Assembly: GCA_013112585.1 (NCBI GenBank)
Contig: JABFGH010000003.1
Coordinates: forward strand, 221,018-285,017
Origin: Ignavibacteriota bacterium
GTDB taxonomy: Bacteria; Bacteroidota; Ignavibacteria; Ignavibacteriales; Melioribacteraceae
Length of the DNA stretch: 64,000 nt
Direction of reading: 5' to 3'
In this document: one piece after another, positions 53,903-61,746 of the stretch
Layout: every line of letters starts with the position of its first letter
Position numbering within the stretch: position 1 is the first letter of the stretch
The notes under the pieces: generated by a model
What the model saw: only the letters and a program-made list of their open reading frames with translations
Database searches by the model: none
Told to the model about the DNA's origin: nothing
Program-made: the position numbers and the translations under genes

Positions 53903-56130
53903 AAGTACATCCGGAAAATTCTGAAAATAAGCTGCCTAAAAACCTAATATCCTATTTAAAAGGTGGCAGGCAAGGTGGCAGGCAGGGTGACAGGCTCCAA
54001 AATCTGCTTCAAAATCCTTGTAATGACATAATAAATAATAACTTAGCCACTTCTGAAGTCTGGTTATCTACTTCCGAAGGTAGCAGGCTAGTAGGTATGC
54101 GGAAGCAAAGTTTTAGAGAGAATATTAAGAAAAATAAGTATGTGACAAAATGGCACACTGGCAATGGCGGCAAACAATATAGAATTTTACTTTCTTCGCT
54201 TCCGATTGAGGCACAATTGAAGTACTGGAATGAACAGGGAATAGATTTTAACAACATAATTAATAATGAAATACCCGAAGAAAAAATTGATGAAGCAGAT
54301 ATTGTAAGAATTGCCTATGAGAACGCCTCGGAGTTTAACCGTAAAAAGTTTGATAAGTACAGATTAATATTAAACGACTCGGAATTTTTAACAGGAAAAG
54401 AGTTAGAGGATTTTGTTGAAAAATGGAATAATGAAAATCCGGAGAATACAACAAGTGCTCGCACTATTTCAAAAAAAAGGAAAATAGTAAAAGAAATGGG
54501 GCTTGTTGGTTTGCTGGGTAATTATGGAAAGAACACCGGTATAAGTAAAATAGATGATTACCACTTTGAATATTTTAGTAAGATGTACCTTGATGAAGAG
54601 CGGCAAACTGCAGAAGCATGCTGGATGGCTACGCTTGGTTATGCAAAACAATTAGATACCGAATTAAAGGTTGAAGAGTTTCCATCTGTAAGCAGTTTTG
54701 TTCGCAGATTAGAAGCTGAAGTACCGAAAGATGTAATAGATTTGAAACGGCGCGGATATGCCTACTGGAATAAGCATTGGAATAATTATGTTGATAGAGA
54801 TTATACAAATATTCAACCGGGTGAAGTTTGGGTGTCGGATCACCGGCAGATTGACCAGGCAGTGCTTAATGAATTAGACCAAAGAAAACGAGGTGAATCC
54901 CTTAAAGAATGGTTTAATCATAATTTACATGCCTTTCAAACCGATGGTAGAAACAAAAAGCCGGTCTTTCCATGGCTAACAGTTTGGAGAGATTTTTTAA
55001 CCGGCAAATGGCTCGGCTGGTTCATTCATATTGAAGAACCGAATACTGATCATGTACTGCATGCGTTTCAGTTGGCTGCAAGTAGCTATGGAGTGCCGAG
55101 ATCTATAATTATTGACAATGGGAAGGATTACCGAAGTAAGGATTTTGCAGGGGGAAGAGTTAAAAAATATAAGCTAGAGGTTCATCAGACTAAGGTTAGG
55201 TCTCTCTGCAGTCTTCTTAATATAGATGTTACTTTTACTATACCATATAACGCCCAGGCAAAACCGATTGAACGTGATTTTAAGATTTACAAGGAATGGA
55301 TGGATAAAAAATTTCCCGGTTATCGGGGCGGCAATGTTATTGAGAGACCTGAAAAATTAGCAGGTGAAATTAAAACCGGGAAGATAATATCGATCGGTAA
55401 ATACATTCCCTTTATGAACTTTTTTGTTGATAACATTTTGCATAAGTATAAATCGAACGGGAAAGTACTGCAGGGACGCAGCCGTGATGAAGCCTGGCAT
55501 GAAGAAATTGCCAAACTTAGCGAAGCCGGCACACCGCGTGTAGTAAGAAGAGTAACTGATGATGATTTAAAATTATTCTGCATGCGAATGAGCAAAGACC
55601 AGAAGATAGTACGTAATGGAATATGCCTCAGTCAAACACACAACCTTTATTATTGGGGTGAATGGATGCATGGGATCAAAGGTGAATATGTTTATATGCG
55701 AAGGGATAATAGTAAGTACCAGGAAGCGTGGGTGTTCAGATCAAAGGATAATACATTTATAGGTAAGGCATATTTGAACGCATTCACAGCACCGGCATAT
55801 GCAAGAACAGATCTGGAAAAGAAGCAGCTTCAAGATGTAATACAAAAGAAAAATGTCGGGCTGAAAATAGCTAAAGCATTAGGCAAATCGGACTTGCAAA
55901 TATCGGCTGAAGAAGAATTAAGGCATCACGCAATGGGAATTAAAGCTTTGAATGGTGATGATGATATTAAAATACCGGCATCTAAAGAAGTTGTTACCTA
56001 TTACAAAAGTGAAATAAGCGAAGCAAACGCAAAAGAAAAACTTAGACGTACGGGAACTGATGATGTTGAAAATTATGGACCATTGACAAAGAAAGAAGAA
56101 GAAGTTAAAAGTTGGATTGGAGATGAATAA
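53899..56130 (+). CDS. MuA-like DDE transposase
   Basis: 743 residues. The N-terminus has a short GGRQ tandem (residues 22-30) and then a Mu-type DNA-binding domain at 52-110 ('SEVWLSTSEGSRLVGMRKQS'). The integrase core carries D314 ('WVSDHRQID'), D406 ('IIIDNGKDYRS') and E458 ('AKPIERDFKIY'). The last two blocks align closely with D336 and E392 of phage Mu transposase. A Mu-transposase C-terminal beta-barrel region (about 575-650) follows, then a charged tail ending 'EVKSWIGDE'. It should bind the end sites, pair the ends and join them to a 5-bp-staggered target. Confidence 0.93.
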   Translation: MKVHPENSENKLPKNLISYLKGGRQGGRQGDRLQNLLQNPCNDIINNNLATSEVWLSTSEGSRLVGMRKQSFRENIKKNKYVTKWHTGNGGKQYRILLSSLPIEAQLKYWNEQGIDFNNIINNEIPEEKIDEADIVRIAYENASEFNRKKFDKYRLILNDSEFLTGKELEDFVEKWNNENPENTTSARTISKKRKIVKEMGLVGLLGNYGKNTGISKIDDYHFEYFSKMYLDEERQTAEACWMATLGYAKQLDTELKVEEFPSVSSFVRRLEAEVPKDVIDLKRRGYAYWNKHWNNYVDRDYTNIQPGEVWVSDHRQIDQAVLNELDQRKRGESLKEWFNHNLHAFQTDGRNKKPVFPWLTVWRDFLTGKWLGWFIHIEEPNTDHVLHAFQLAASSYGVPRSIIIDNGKDYRSKDFAGGRVKKYKLEVHQTKVRSLCSLLNIDVTFTIPYNAQAKPIERDFKIYKEWMDKKFPGYRGGNVIERPEKLAGEIKTGKIISIGKYIPFMNFFVDNILHKYKSNGKVLQGRSRDEAWHEEIAKLSEAGTPRVVRRVTDDDLKLFCMRMSKDQKIVRNGICLSQTHNLYYWGEWMHGIKGEYVYMRRDNSKYQEAWVFRSKDNTFIGKAYLNAFTAPAYARTDLEKKQLQDVIQKKNVGLKIAKALGKSDLQISAEEELRHHAMGIKALNGDDDIKIPASKEVVTYYKSEISEANAKEKLRRTGTDDVENYGPLTKKEEEVKSWIGDE

Positions 56131-56152
56131 CCGTAAAAAGGAGTTTAAGACA

Positions 56153-56404
56153 ATGAGCGACAAAATAAAATTACTAACACAGAAACAGATATATAGGGCA
56201 GCCCTTCACATAGCAAAGCAATTGGAAGGACTGCAAATAATAAATGCAAATAATGTGTTAGATACTGCTAAGACCTTTATAATTCAATCTCATAATGTTA
56301 ATAGCAGTACAGTTGAAAAAATGGCTAATTACCTTAAAATACCGGTCGAGCCACTGACTAAAATCTCGGATCTTCTTTTAGAACCTACCGAAGATGATGA
56401 TTAG
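56153..56404 (+). CDS. small hypothetical protein between transposase and ATPase genes
   Basis: 83 residues from the ATG at 56153, which has AAAAGGAG well placed; an ATG at 56117 lacks this. It reads as three or four helices ('LTQKQIYRAALHIAKQLEGL', 'STVEKMANYLKIPVEPLTKI') without Cys or membrane segments. I do not recognise it. It lies between the transposase and a remnant copy of the transposase tail, so it may have arrived with that duplication. Confidence 0.55.
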   Translation: MSDKIKLLTQKQIYRAALHIAKQLEGLQIINANNVLDTAKTFIIQSHNVNSSTVEKMANYLKIPVEPLTKISDLLLEPTEDDD

Positions 56405-56438
56405 CGACGATGGAGTACTGAGTCTCTCTAATAGAAGA

Positions 56439-56527
56439 ACAAGCGTACCGGTACTGATGATATTGAACTTTATGAATCATTAACAAAAAAAGTAAATGAA
56501 ATTGAAGATTGGATTGGAGATGAATAA
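56439..56527 (+). pseudogene. duplicated C-terminal tail of the MuA-like transposase
   Basis: Translated in one frame from 56442 to the TAA at 56525-56527, this stretch gives 'KRTGTDDIELYESLTKK' and ends '...IEDWIGDE'. The transposase ends 'RRTGTDDVENYGPLTKK...VKSWIGDE'. The two match at most positions and stop at the same residue. There is no start codon or ribosome site of its own. It lies just before the MuB-like gene. Confidence 0.8.
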
Positions 56528-56564
56528 TTATAGTGGATATAAAATTTCTCAAAAGGAGCTAATT

Positions 56565-57515
56565 ATGGAACAAGCAGTTAAAAGTAATTTAATTTCGATT
56601 AATGCACAAACAAATAATGACCTGGAAAGGTTCTTTGAAAAATCGGATTTGACCTGGAAAGAAATTTCAAGGAGAATCGGGTTCAGTTCATCGATAATTT
56701 CCCAGTGGAGAAACAATAAGTACCCGGGGAATAATAATGAGATAGCAAAAGCAGTGGAACGCTTTTTAACTATTGAAAACAGAAAACTTAATTCGCAAAA
56801 AAAGGAATTGGATTTTGTGAAGATCGGCAATACAAATAAAGTATTTCATGTACTTAGAACAGCACATACAGACGGGATACTTGCTGCTATAATTGGTGAT
56901 ACCGGAACCGGTAAAACTACGAGCATTAAAGAGTACGCAAAAAACAATGATGTAATTTACATCGAGTCGAACAGAACGTTCAAATTTCCGGTAGAGTATT
57001 TAAGGAAGATACATCAGCATCCTAAAATAAATAAGGATGGCAGAGGTACGATGAATGCTTTGTTCAGTGACATTGTGGATACGATAACAGGCAAGAACAT
57101 TGTTATTGTAATTGACCAGGCAGATTATTTGAATCTTTCGGCAATAGACATTTTTAGAACATTGAATGATGCAAGCGGAGTGGGAGTTGTATTTGTAGGG
57201 CTTCCATCATTCTCAGCAACGTTAAGAGGAAATGAAGCTGAAGTAAGGCAGGTAAGGGATAGGATAAAAGTGAAGCTGGAACTAAGACCTTATACAATTG
57301 ACGATGCAAAATTAATATTGAATGCAAACTGGCCCGGTTTAAATGGCATGTCGGAAGAGTTATACCGGTGTTCAAACGGCAGTATTAGATTACTCTCCGG
57401 GCTTGTTTATAATTCAAGAAGAATAATTTCTTCACCAAAGAGTGAAGTAACAAAATTAAATAAGCAGGTTATTAAAACAGCCGCAGGCTTATTGGATGTG
57501 AGAGTATATGTATAA
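56565..57515 (+). CDS. MuB-like AAA+ ATPase (target-selection protein)
   Basis: 316 residues from the ATG at 56565, chosen because AAAAGGAG lies just upstream; an earlier ATG at 56496 falls inside the duplicated transposase tail. The N-terminal HTH (about 27-53, 'LTWKEISRRIGFSSSIISQW') matches the plan of phage Mu B. Walker A 'IIGDTGTGKTTSIKEYA' is at about 111-118 and Walker B is 'IVIVIDQADYL'. The C-terminal part has 'VRDRIKVKLELRPYTIDDAK'. MuB-type ATPases coat target DNA, recruit the transposase and give target immunity. Confidence 0.92.
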   Translation: MEQAVKSNLISINAQTNNDLERFFEKSDLTWKEISRRIGFSSSIISQWRNNKYPGNNNEIAKAVERFLTIENRKLNSQKKELDFVKIGNTNKVFHVLRTAHTDGILAAIIGDTGTGKTTSIKEYAKNNDVIYIESNRTFKFPVEYLRKIHQHPKINKDGRGTMNALFSDIVDTITGKNIVIVIDQADYLNLSAIDIFRTLNDASGVGVVFVGLPSFSATLRGNEAEVRQVRDRIKVKLELRPYTIDDAKLILNANWPGLNGMSEELYRCSNGSIRLLSGLVYNSRRIISSPKSEVTKLNKQVIKTAAGLLDVRVYV

Positions 57516-57569
57516 AAATAGTTTAACTAAAAAATTAAAAAATCCCACAACCGAAAACAGGAATTAAAG

Positions 57570-57812
57570 ATGACAGATATAATAAAATCAAATAAAAATG
57601 AAAGTGAAAGTGAGACTGCGATAACATTAACGTATCCGGATTTATCGATGTACATTGATCAAATAATAAGCCTTACAGATGTGCTTTATTTGGCAGCCGA
57701 GAATTTAGATAATAGTGCATCAATGATGCACACTCTATTATTACTGCGGCGTATGATAAAGGAAATAGAGACCAAGTATTATGAAGGGACCACAAAAGTA
57801 ATTGAAAAATAA
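57570..57812 (+). CDS. small hypothetical protein
   Basis: 80 residues with AGGA upstream. It is acidic at the N-terminus ('NKNESESETAITLTYPDLS') and helical after residue 28 ('DQIISLTDVLYLAAENLDNS', 'LLLRRMIKEIETKYYEG'). No family is recognised. It lies in a transcription unit with the MuB-like and GemA-like genes, the position of the small early 'semi-essential' genes of Mu-type phages. Confidence 0.55.
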   Translation: MTDIIKSNKNESESETAITLTYPDLSMYIDQIISLTDVLYLAAENLDNSASMMHTLLLLRRMIKEIETKYYEGTTKVIEK

Positions 57813-57829
57813 AAGCAAGAAAGTGAGCT

Positions 57830-58303
57830 ATGAGTATTACAAGAATTCAAATAGTTAAAATTCACATTGCCAAAAAAGAGTTGGGATTAAGCAGTGATGA
57901 ATATAAAAGCATGCTTGAGAGCTTCAATGCATCCAGTTCAAAAGAATTATCCTATAAGGAGGCTGAGCAGCTGCTGAAAAAGTTAATGCAGCTTGGATGG
58001 ATACCGAAGAAAACAGCTAAATCAAATATCGGTTCAAAACGGTTTAGTACAATAAAAAGAAATTCATTGATGCATGCAACTGCTAAGCAGCTGCGGATGA
58101 TTGAAGGCATGTGGATGGAAGTATCGAGAGAAAAAACGACTGAGAGCTTGAACAAATTTATTAAACGGATTGTTGGTGTTGATCATATTGAATGGCTTAG
58201 AAGACATGATGTTCCTAAGATAGTTAAAGCTCTTCAGTCAATATATATAAGCAAAAGAAAAAATGATAACCAATTATCAAAAATCGAAATACGGGAAAAG
58301 TAG
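57830..58303 (+). CDS. GemA/Mu gp16-like regulatory protein (DUF1018)
   Basis: 157 residues. 'IQIVKIHIAKKELGLSSDEY' followed by 'KSMLESFNASSSKELSYKEA' is the DUF1018 opening (I-K-x-I-H-x-A-x-x-x-L-G-x-x-x-x-Y). 'HATAKQLRMIEGMWMEVSRE' and the late 'IVGVDHIEWLRRHDVPKIVK' complete the family pattern. In Mu, GemA alters host gene expression and DNA supercoiling. Its presence is a specific mark of Mu-type elements. Confidence 0.85.
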   Translation: MSITRIQIVKIHIAKKELGLSSDEYKSMLESFNASSSKELSYKEAEQLLKKLMQLGWIPKKTAKSNIGSKRFSTIKRNSLMHATAKQLRMIEGMWMEVSREKTTESLNKFIKRIVGVDHIEWLRRHDVPKIVKALQSIYISKRKNDNQLSKIEIREK

Positions 58304-58347
58304 AAAAATGAACCCGGACTAATTATGTATTTACTATTGGAGCTATA

Positions 58348-58638
58348 ATGGATTTGAATTGGATAAAAGAAATACACTTTGAATGCTACTTAGATGAAGA
58401 GGAGCTTGAAAATTTTTATGTATATGGACTTGACAGAATAGTTTATTTATTAACGAAACTCCATAACACAATTCCGAGAGTTGCTAATGGTGTAATTGAA
58501 AACTTAAAGGAAATATATGTGGTGGAAAATTATTCAACAAAAAGAAAGAGTGAAATAGCAAATCAATTAGGTATTAGGACAAAAGATGTTAAAGCAATTT
58601 TAATTAAACATGGAATAATGAAGGAACTTGTAGAATGA
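58348..58638 (+). CDS. Mor/C-like transcription activator, copy 1
   Basis: 96 residues with GGAG upstream of the ATG. It starts 'MDLNWIKEIHFECYLDEEEL' and ends with an HTH-like segment, 'RKSEIANQLGIRTKDVKAIL'. It aligns end to end with its neighbour ('LNWIKEI' with 'LKWLRDL', 'VIENLKEIYV' with 'SLSRLKKIYI'). Mor activates the middle promoter of Mu. The two genes overlap (ATGA). This copy is the more diverged from the Mor pattern. Confidence 0.6.
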   Translation: MDLNWIKEIHFECYLDEEELENFYVYGLDRIVYLLTKLHNTIPRVANGVIENLKEIYVVENYSTKRKSEIANQLGIRTKDVKAILIKHGIMKELVE

Positions 58639-58925
58639 ATTTAAAGTGGCTTAGAGACCTAGATGAGAACTTACTTGAAGAAGAGCATAAAGAAATTTGC
58701 TCATTGATAGGCATTGATAATTTCATAAAAATTTATGAAAAGTTTAACCGTGTTTCGATCTATCTTTCTACAAAATCATTGTCGAGATTAAAGAAAATAT
58801 ATATACATCAGCATTCCCATCTACCAGTAAAAAAATTAGCAAGAAAATTAGAGGCTAGTGAACGCTTCGTTTATCAAGTGCTTGACGATCCGCCTCCGGT
58901 TGAAATTACACACTATAACAAATAA
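58635..58925 (+). CDS. Mor/C-like transcription activator, copy 2
   Basis: 96 residues. 'ICSLIGIDNFIKIYEKFNRV' with 'SIYLSTKSLSRLKKIYIHQH' and the HTH 'VKKLARKLEASERFVYQVLD' follows the Mor/C pattern (LIG...F-x-x-x-x-IY-x-P...ELA-x-x-x-x-L-S-x-x-x-VY-x-IL). It is coupled to copy 1 by a 4-bp overlap. In Mu, Mor and C switch on middle and late genes; here no late virion genes exist, so the targets must differ. Confidence 0.65.
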   Translation: MNLKWLRDLDENLLEEEHKEICSLIGIDNFIKIYEKFNRVSIYLSTKSLSRLKKIYIHQHSHLPVKKLARKLEASERFVYQVLDDPPPVEITHYNK

Positions 58926-58945
58926 CACAAAAAAGGAAAAGTACA

Positions 58946-59560
58946 ATGTCCAAAAAAATAGTAAAATCCGTAACAGCAATAGTCGATTATCCAAAAGTAA
59001 AAGAGCTCCAAACTAAGCTGAATAAAATGCAAGAAGGCATTACCGAATTAAAAGAGAAGCTTGAAAATCATGAATCATCACTAATTAGAGAAAATAGAAA
59101 GCTTGATGTTGTGTTGGTCTCATTTGAACTGGACGAAGCTTCGAGAGGTGATGTTGAGAACCAGGAAGAGACGACTACCGTCATAGAAAAACAGATCAAG
59201 CAAATTAAAAGGGAGTTAAAGGCTAAGCTTGGTGCTGCTGAAATTCTTGAAAGAAATTTATCAACTGCTAGGGAAAATGCTCAATTAGTAAGACTGGAAG
59301 CATTAAAAGCAGAAGTTGATACCGGTAAAAAAATATTTGCAGAAAAGTATCCTGATTTAATTAAAGATCTGAAAGCAATAGCCGAAACTGAAATGACTTA
59401 CATAGGGGAAAATGCTAATCAGCCATTTCAATTGGGTTTAACATATGATCATGAATACCCACGTTTTATAGAGATGTTACCTTTATTCTATGGAAAATTT
59501 GATCTTGAGAAATATCAAGAATTAAATTTGCGGTATAGTCCCTATAGACCAGAAGTCTAA
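58946..59560 (+). CDS. coiled-coil hypothetical protein
   Basis: 204 residues with AAAAAGGAAAAG upstream. Residues 15-60 and 75-130 are strongly coiled-coil (heptad Leu/Ile/Lys/Glu, 'ITELKEKLENHESSLIRENR', 'QIKRELKAKLGAAEILERNL'). The last 50 residues look globular ('GLTYDHEYPRFIEMLPLFYG'). It occupies a place where Mu has gam or early accessory genes, but I see no Gam similarity. It is the last gene of the leftward transposition operon and is followed by hairpins. Confidence 0.6.
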   Translation: MSKKIVKSVTAIVDYPKVKELQTKLNKMQEGITELKEKLENHESSLIRENRKLDVVLVSFELDEASRGDVENQEETTTVIEKQIKQIKRELKAKLGAAEILERNLSTARENAQLVRLEALKAEVDTGKKIFAEKYPDLIKDLKAIAETEMTYIGENANQPFQLGLTYDHEYPRFIEMLPLFYGKFDLEKYQELNLRYSPYRPEV

Positions 59561-60236
59561 TTGAATTTTGGAATACAAAGAGAATTGCTGCAGCACCTTA
59601 AATAAAGAATTTGAGGTCCTAAAAAAGTAAAAAAAAGGCGTAGTAAAAGTGTTAAGTAAAATATTCAAGAATTATAGGTTTGACTGATTTGATTTGGTCA
59701 GTCAATAGAAGCCATGGAGTCGGCTTCGTCTTTCATCAATGCAGCATGCCTTTCTTCCGGGCATGCTGTATTTTAAAAACGTTCATAAATCAATTTTAAG
59801 GCGGTTTTATTAAAAGTTGGCAATATATATCGGGTTTAAGTTTTAAATCAAATTTAAACAGCTCAAAACACTTTTTAAACAGTACTCTAAGTTTAGAGTC
59901 AGACCTAAAAATGATGAGTAATAAACAAATACTAATTTTTAACACTTATTAAAACTAAAAAGGCTTCATCCTTCTACTATCATTTACTCCTTGACCCCAC
60001 AGTCTTTATCCGCCTATGAAGTCCATTGTCCTAGAAGTTCCGTTAATTTTACAAAAGGATTTAGTTACGAGGTAAATGTAAATTTATAAGGAGTAGGGAG
60101 TCATCCTAAAAATCTTTAAGATAAGCTCTAAATAATTATTGAAACTTTTCGATAGTATTACTACTATACTATAAAACATAAGTTACAAGAATAATACTTG
60201 ATATTTAAAGTGTGAAGCCAGATATTTGAATGTACA
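59561..60236. other. 676-bp gene-free segment separating transposition and cargo genes
   Basis: I find no credible reading frame on either strand. It contains a short hairpin GAAGCC/GGCTTC near 59708-59727, the terminator at 59742-59774 and AT-rich DNA with 'AAGTTTAGAGTCAG' and several 8-12 bp A/T runs. The 120 bp before 60237 have many TATAAT-like steps ('TATACTATAAAACATAAG') and probably hold the cargo promoter. Confidence 0.6.
59742..59774 (+). terminator. terminator after the transposition operon
   Basis: A 9-bp perfect stem CAGCATGCC/GGCATGCTG (59742-59750, 59760-59768) with a 9-nt loop is followed by TATTTT. It lies 180 bp past the coiled-coil gene. Confidence 0.7.
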
Positions 60237-60929
60237 ATGCCAGAAAAAAAATCAAATAACAACAGCACTGTTAAAGAAGATATTCTTCTGAGAACAGGAT
60301 GTACTATTGTCTACTTAATGGGAAAGGTAGGCATTTTTCATTTCAACAAATTACTTTATCTCCTCGAATATCATTTCATCAAAAAGTATGGGTGTAGATT
60401 CACCGGAGAACAATTCGTAAAAATTACTCACGGACCAGTTGTAACAAATTATAAGCAAAAAATAAATTATTTATTTAAGTCAGGTTATGTGACAACTGAT
60501 ATAGAAACTTTGAAAATGAAACGAAGACTCGAAGATGATAAAGCTGCTAGTAGAATACCGATTTGTTCTAATGACAACACTGAAAATTATTTATTAGATA
60601 ACCCTATTGCTTTTAATTTACTCAGAAATATTGTTGATAAATATGGAGGATTACCAGTTGATGATCTGGAAAGAATTGTCTACTCCACAGAACCGGTAAT
60701 TAATTATGTTGATGCGGCTGCATTTAGCCCATTTGTAAAAGAAAAGGGAGGATATGTGCTCAAAAGTCCACATATTAAAATAAGGGAACAAAAAGAAAGA
60801 ATACCTGAATGGAAGAAAATGGCTCTAAAGCACATGCAAAAATTCCCAACCGTTAAGGACCCTCAGCAAATGAAAGAAGATTATGAAGACTTTAAGAATT
60901 TAGAATATTTACGACCACATTATGACTGA
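60237..60929 (+). CDS. Panacea-domain (DUF4065) antitoxin
   Basis: 230 residues. 'FHFNKLLYLLEYHFIKKYGC' with 'RFTGEQFVKITHGPVVTNYK' is the SocA/Panacea (DUF4065) signature (K-L-x-K-L-x-Y, x-G-x-F-x-x-x-x-G-P-V). 'YGGLPVDDLERIVYSTEPVI' follows. Panacea domains are known as versatile antitoxins that neutralise many unrelated toxins (PanAT systems) and as proteolytic adaptors (SocA). The gene overlaps the next by 8 bp, so the pair forms an operon. There is no Shine-Dalgarno of note. Confidence 0.85.
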   Translation: MPEKKSNNNSTVKEDILLRTGCTIVYLMGKVGIFHFNKLLYLLEYHFIKKYGCRFTGEQFVKITHGPVVTNYKQKINYLFKSGYVTTDIETLKMKRRLEDDKAASRIPICSNDNTENYLLDNPIAFNLLRNIVDKYGGLPVDDLERIVYSTEPVINYVDAAAFSPFVKEKGGYVLKSPHIKIREQKERIPEWKKMALKHMQKFPTVKDPQQMKEDYEDFKNLEYLRPHYD

Positions 60930-61329
60930 TTCTTCCAATTCCTCCACTCCGCCCCCTTACCCTGGCGAAATTTGGTATATTGATAGCCGGAAAATTGTCC
61001 TAGACCATGAACGGTTAATATATATTCCCAAAAGACCATGCTTAATATTATCTAGCGAAGATGCAATTAATGAATGTCTCTGTACGGTTAGTATTGTCCC
61101 TTTTTCTACAAAGGGATTAGCGGACAAATACAGATTTCCTGTTGGACATGGCATTGAGAACTGTATTGAATCATTTGAAAAAAGCAAAGATTCAAAAGCA
61201 TTATTACACCTCTATCAGTGCATCTCAAGGGATCATCTCGACAAAAGAATTGCGAGGTTGGAATTGAATACCTACTTGGCAGTTAAGGAAGTACTATGCA
61301 ATAATTTAATTGGTTATACAGACATTTAA
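60922..61329 (+). CDS. PemK/MazF-like toxin paired with the Panacea antitoxin
   Basis: 135 residues. 'PYPGEIWYIDSRKI', 'PKRPCLILSSEDAINE', 'CTVSIVPFSTKGLADKYRFP' and the C-terminal 'LYQCISRDHLDKRIARLE' follow the PemK/MazF order (P-G-E/D-I-W, K-R-P-C/V-L-I-L-S, V-V-P-x-T, Q-x-x-x-x-D-x-x-R). MazF-type proteins are mRNA interferases. The larger spacer before the terminal helix and the Ser after VVPF-type strand make it a divergent member. It follows and overlaps the antitoxin gene. Confidence 0.72.
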   Translation: MTDSSNSSTPPPYPGEIWYIDSRKIVLDHERLIYIPKRPCLILSSEDAINECLCTVSIVPFSTKGLADKYRFPVGHGIENCIESFEKSKDSKALLHLYQCISRDHLDKRIARLELNTYLAVKEVLCNNLIGYTDI

Positions 61330-61746
61330 TAAAAAGCCGGTTCAGCTTTACCCTAGCCTGCTTAATAATCCACACCTTTAATAGAAAGCATTCTCAGCTT
61401 TTTAAGAAGAAAAATAAATACCGACGTCAGATTAAATTTTAGAAAACAATCCGGCGTTTTCTCTATCCTGCTTTGCTCTTTCTTCGTGGGTCATTTTAGC
61501 GCGTTTTTCAAAAGCACTTTAAAATACTTTATCGGCTCTGCTTCATAATATCCACCTCAGCAAGCATGTCCAAACAAGCATGCTTTTATTTTTTGAACTT
61601 CTTTAATGAGTCTTTAGCTAAAGCCACTATATAGATAAAAAAAAGAATTTGAAATTATTGTAAAAAAAATAGATGCATAAAACTACCAAATAGGCTAATA
61701 TTGGATGAAAGGAAAATGTCAATTGTAAATGGAGGCAAACTAAATT
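61330..61746. other. 417-bp gene-free segment between the toxin and kinase genes
   Basis: No frame is supported. Two stretches about 180 bp apart resemble each other, 'CTGCTTAATAATCCACACC' (from 61360) and 'CTGCTTCATAATATCCACC' (from 61538), so part of the gap may be a degenerate duplication. A terminator lies at 61562-61593. The AT-rich 100 bp before 61747 would hold the kinase promoter. Confidence 0.5.
61562..61593 (+). terminator. terminator between toxin-antitoxin and kinase genes
   Basis: A 7-bp stem AAGCATG/CATGCTT with a 10-nt loop is followed by TTATTTTTT. Confidence 0.65.

Noticed and set aside
56496..56564. Earlier start of the MuB-like gene
   Set aside because: The upstream ATG lies inside the duplicated transposase tail and lacks a ribosome site; AAAAGGAG precedes the ATG at 56565.
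58946..59560. Mu Gam-type nuclease inhibitor
   Set aside because: Position and coiled-coil content invite the idea, but no Gam sequence pattern could be found.
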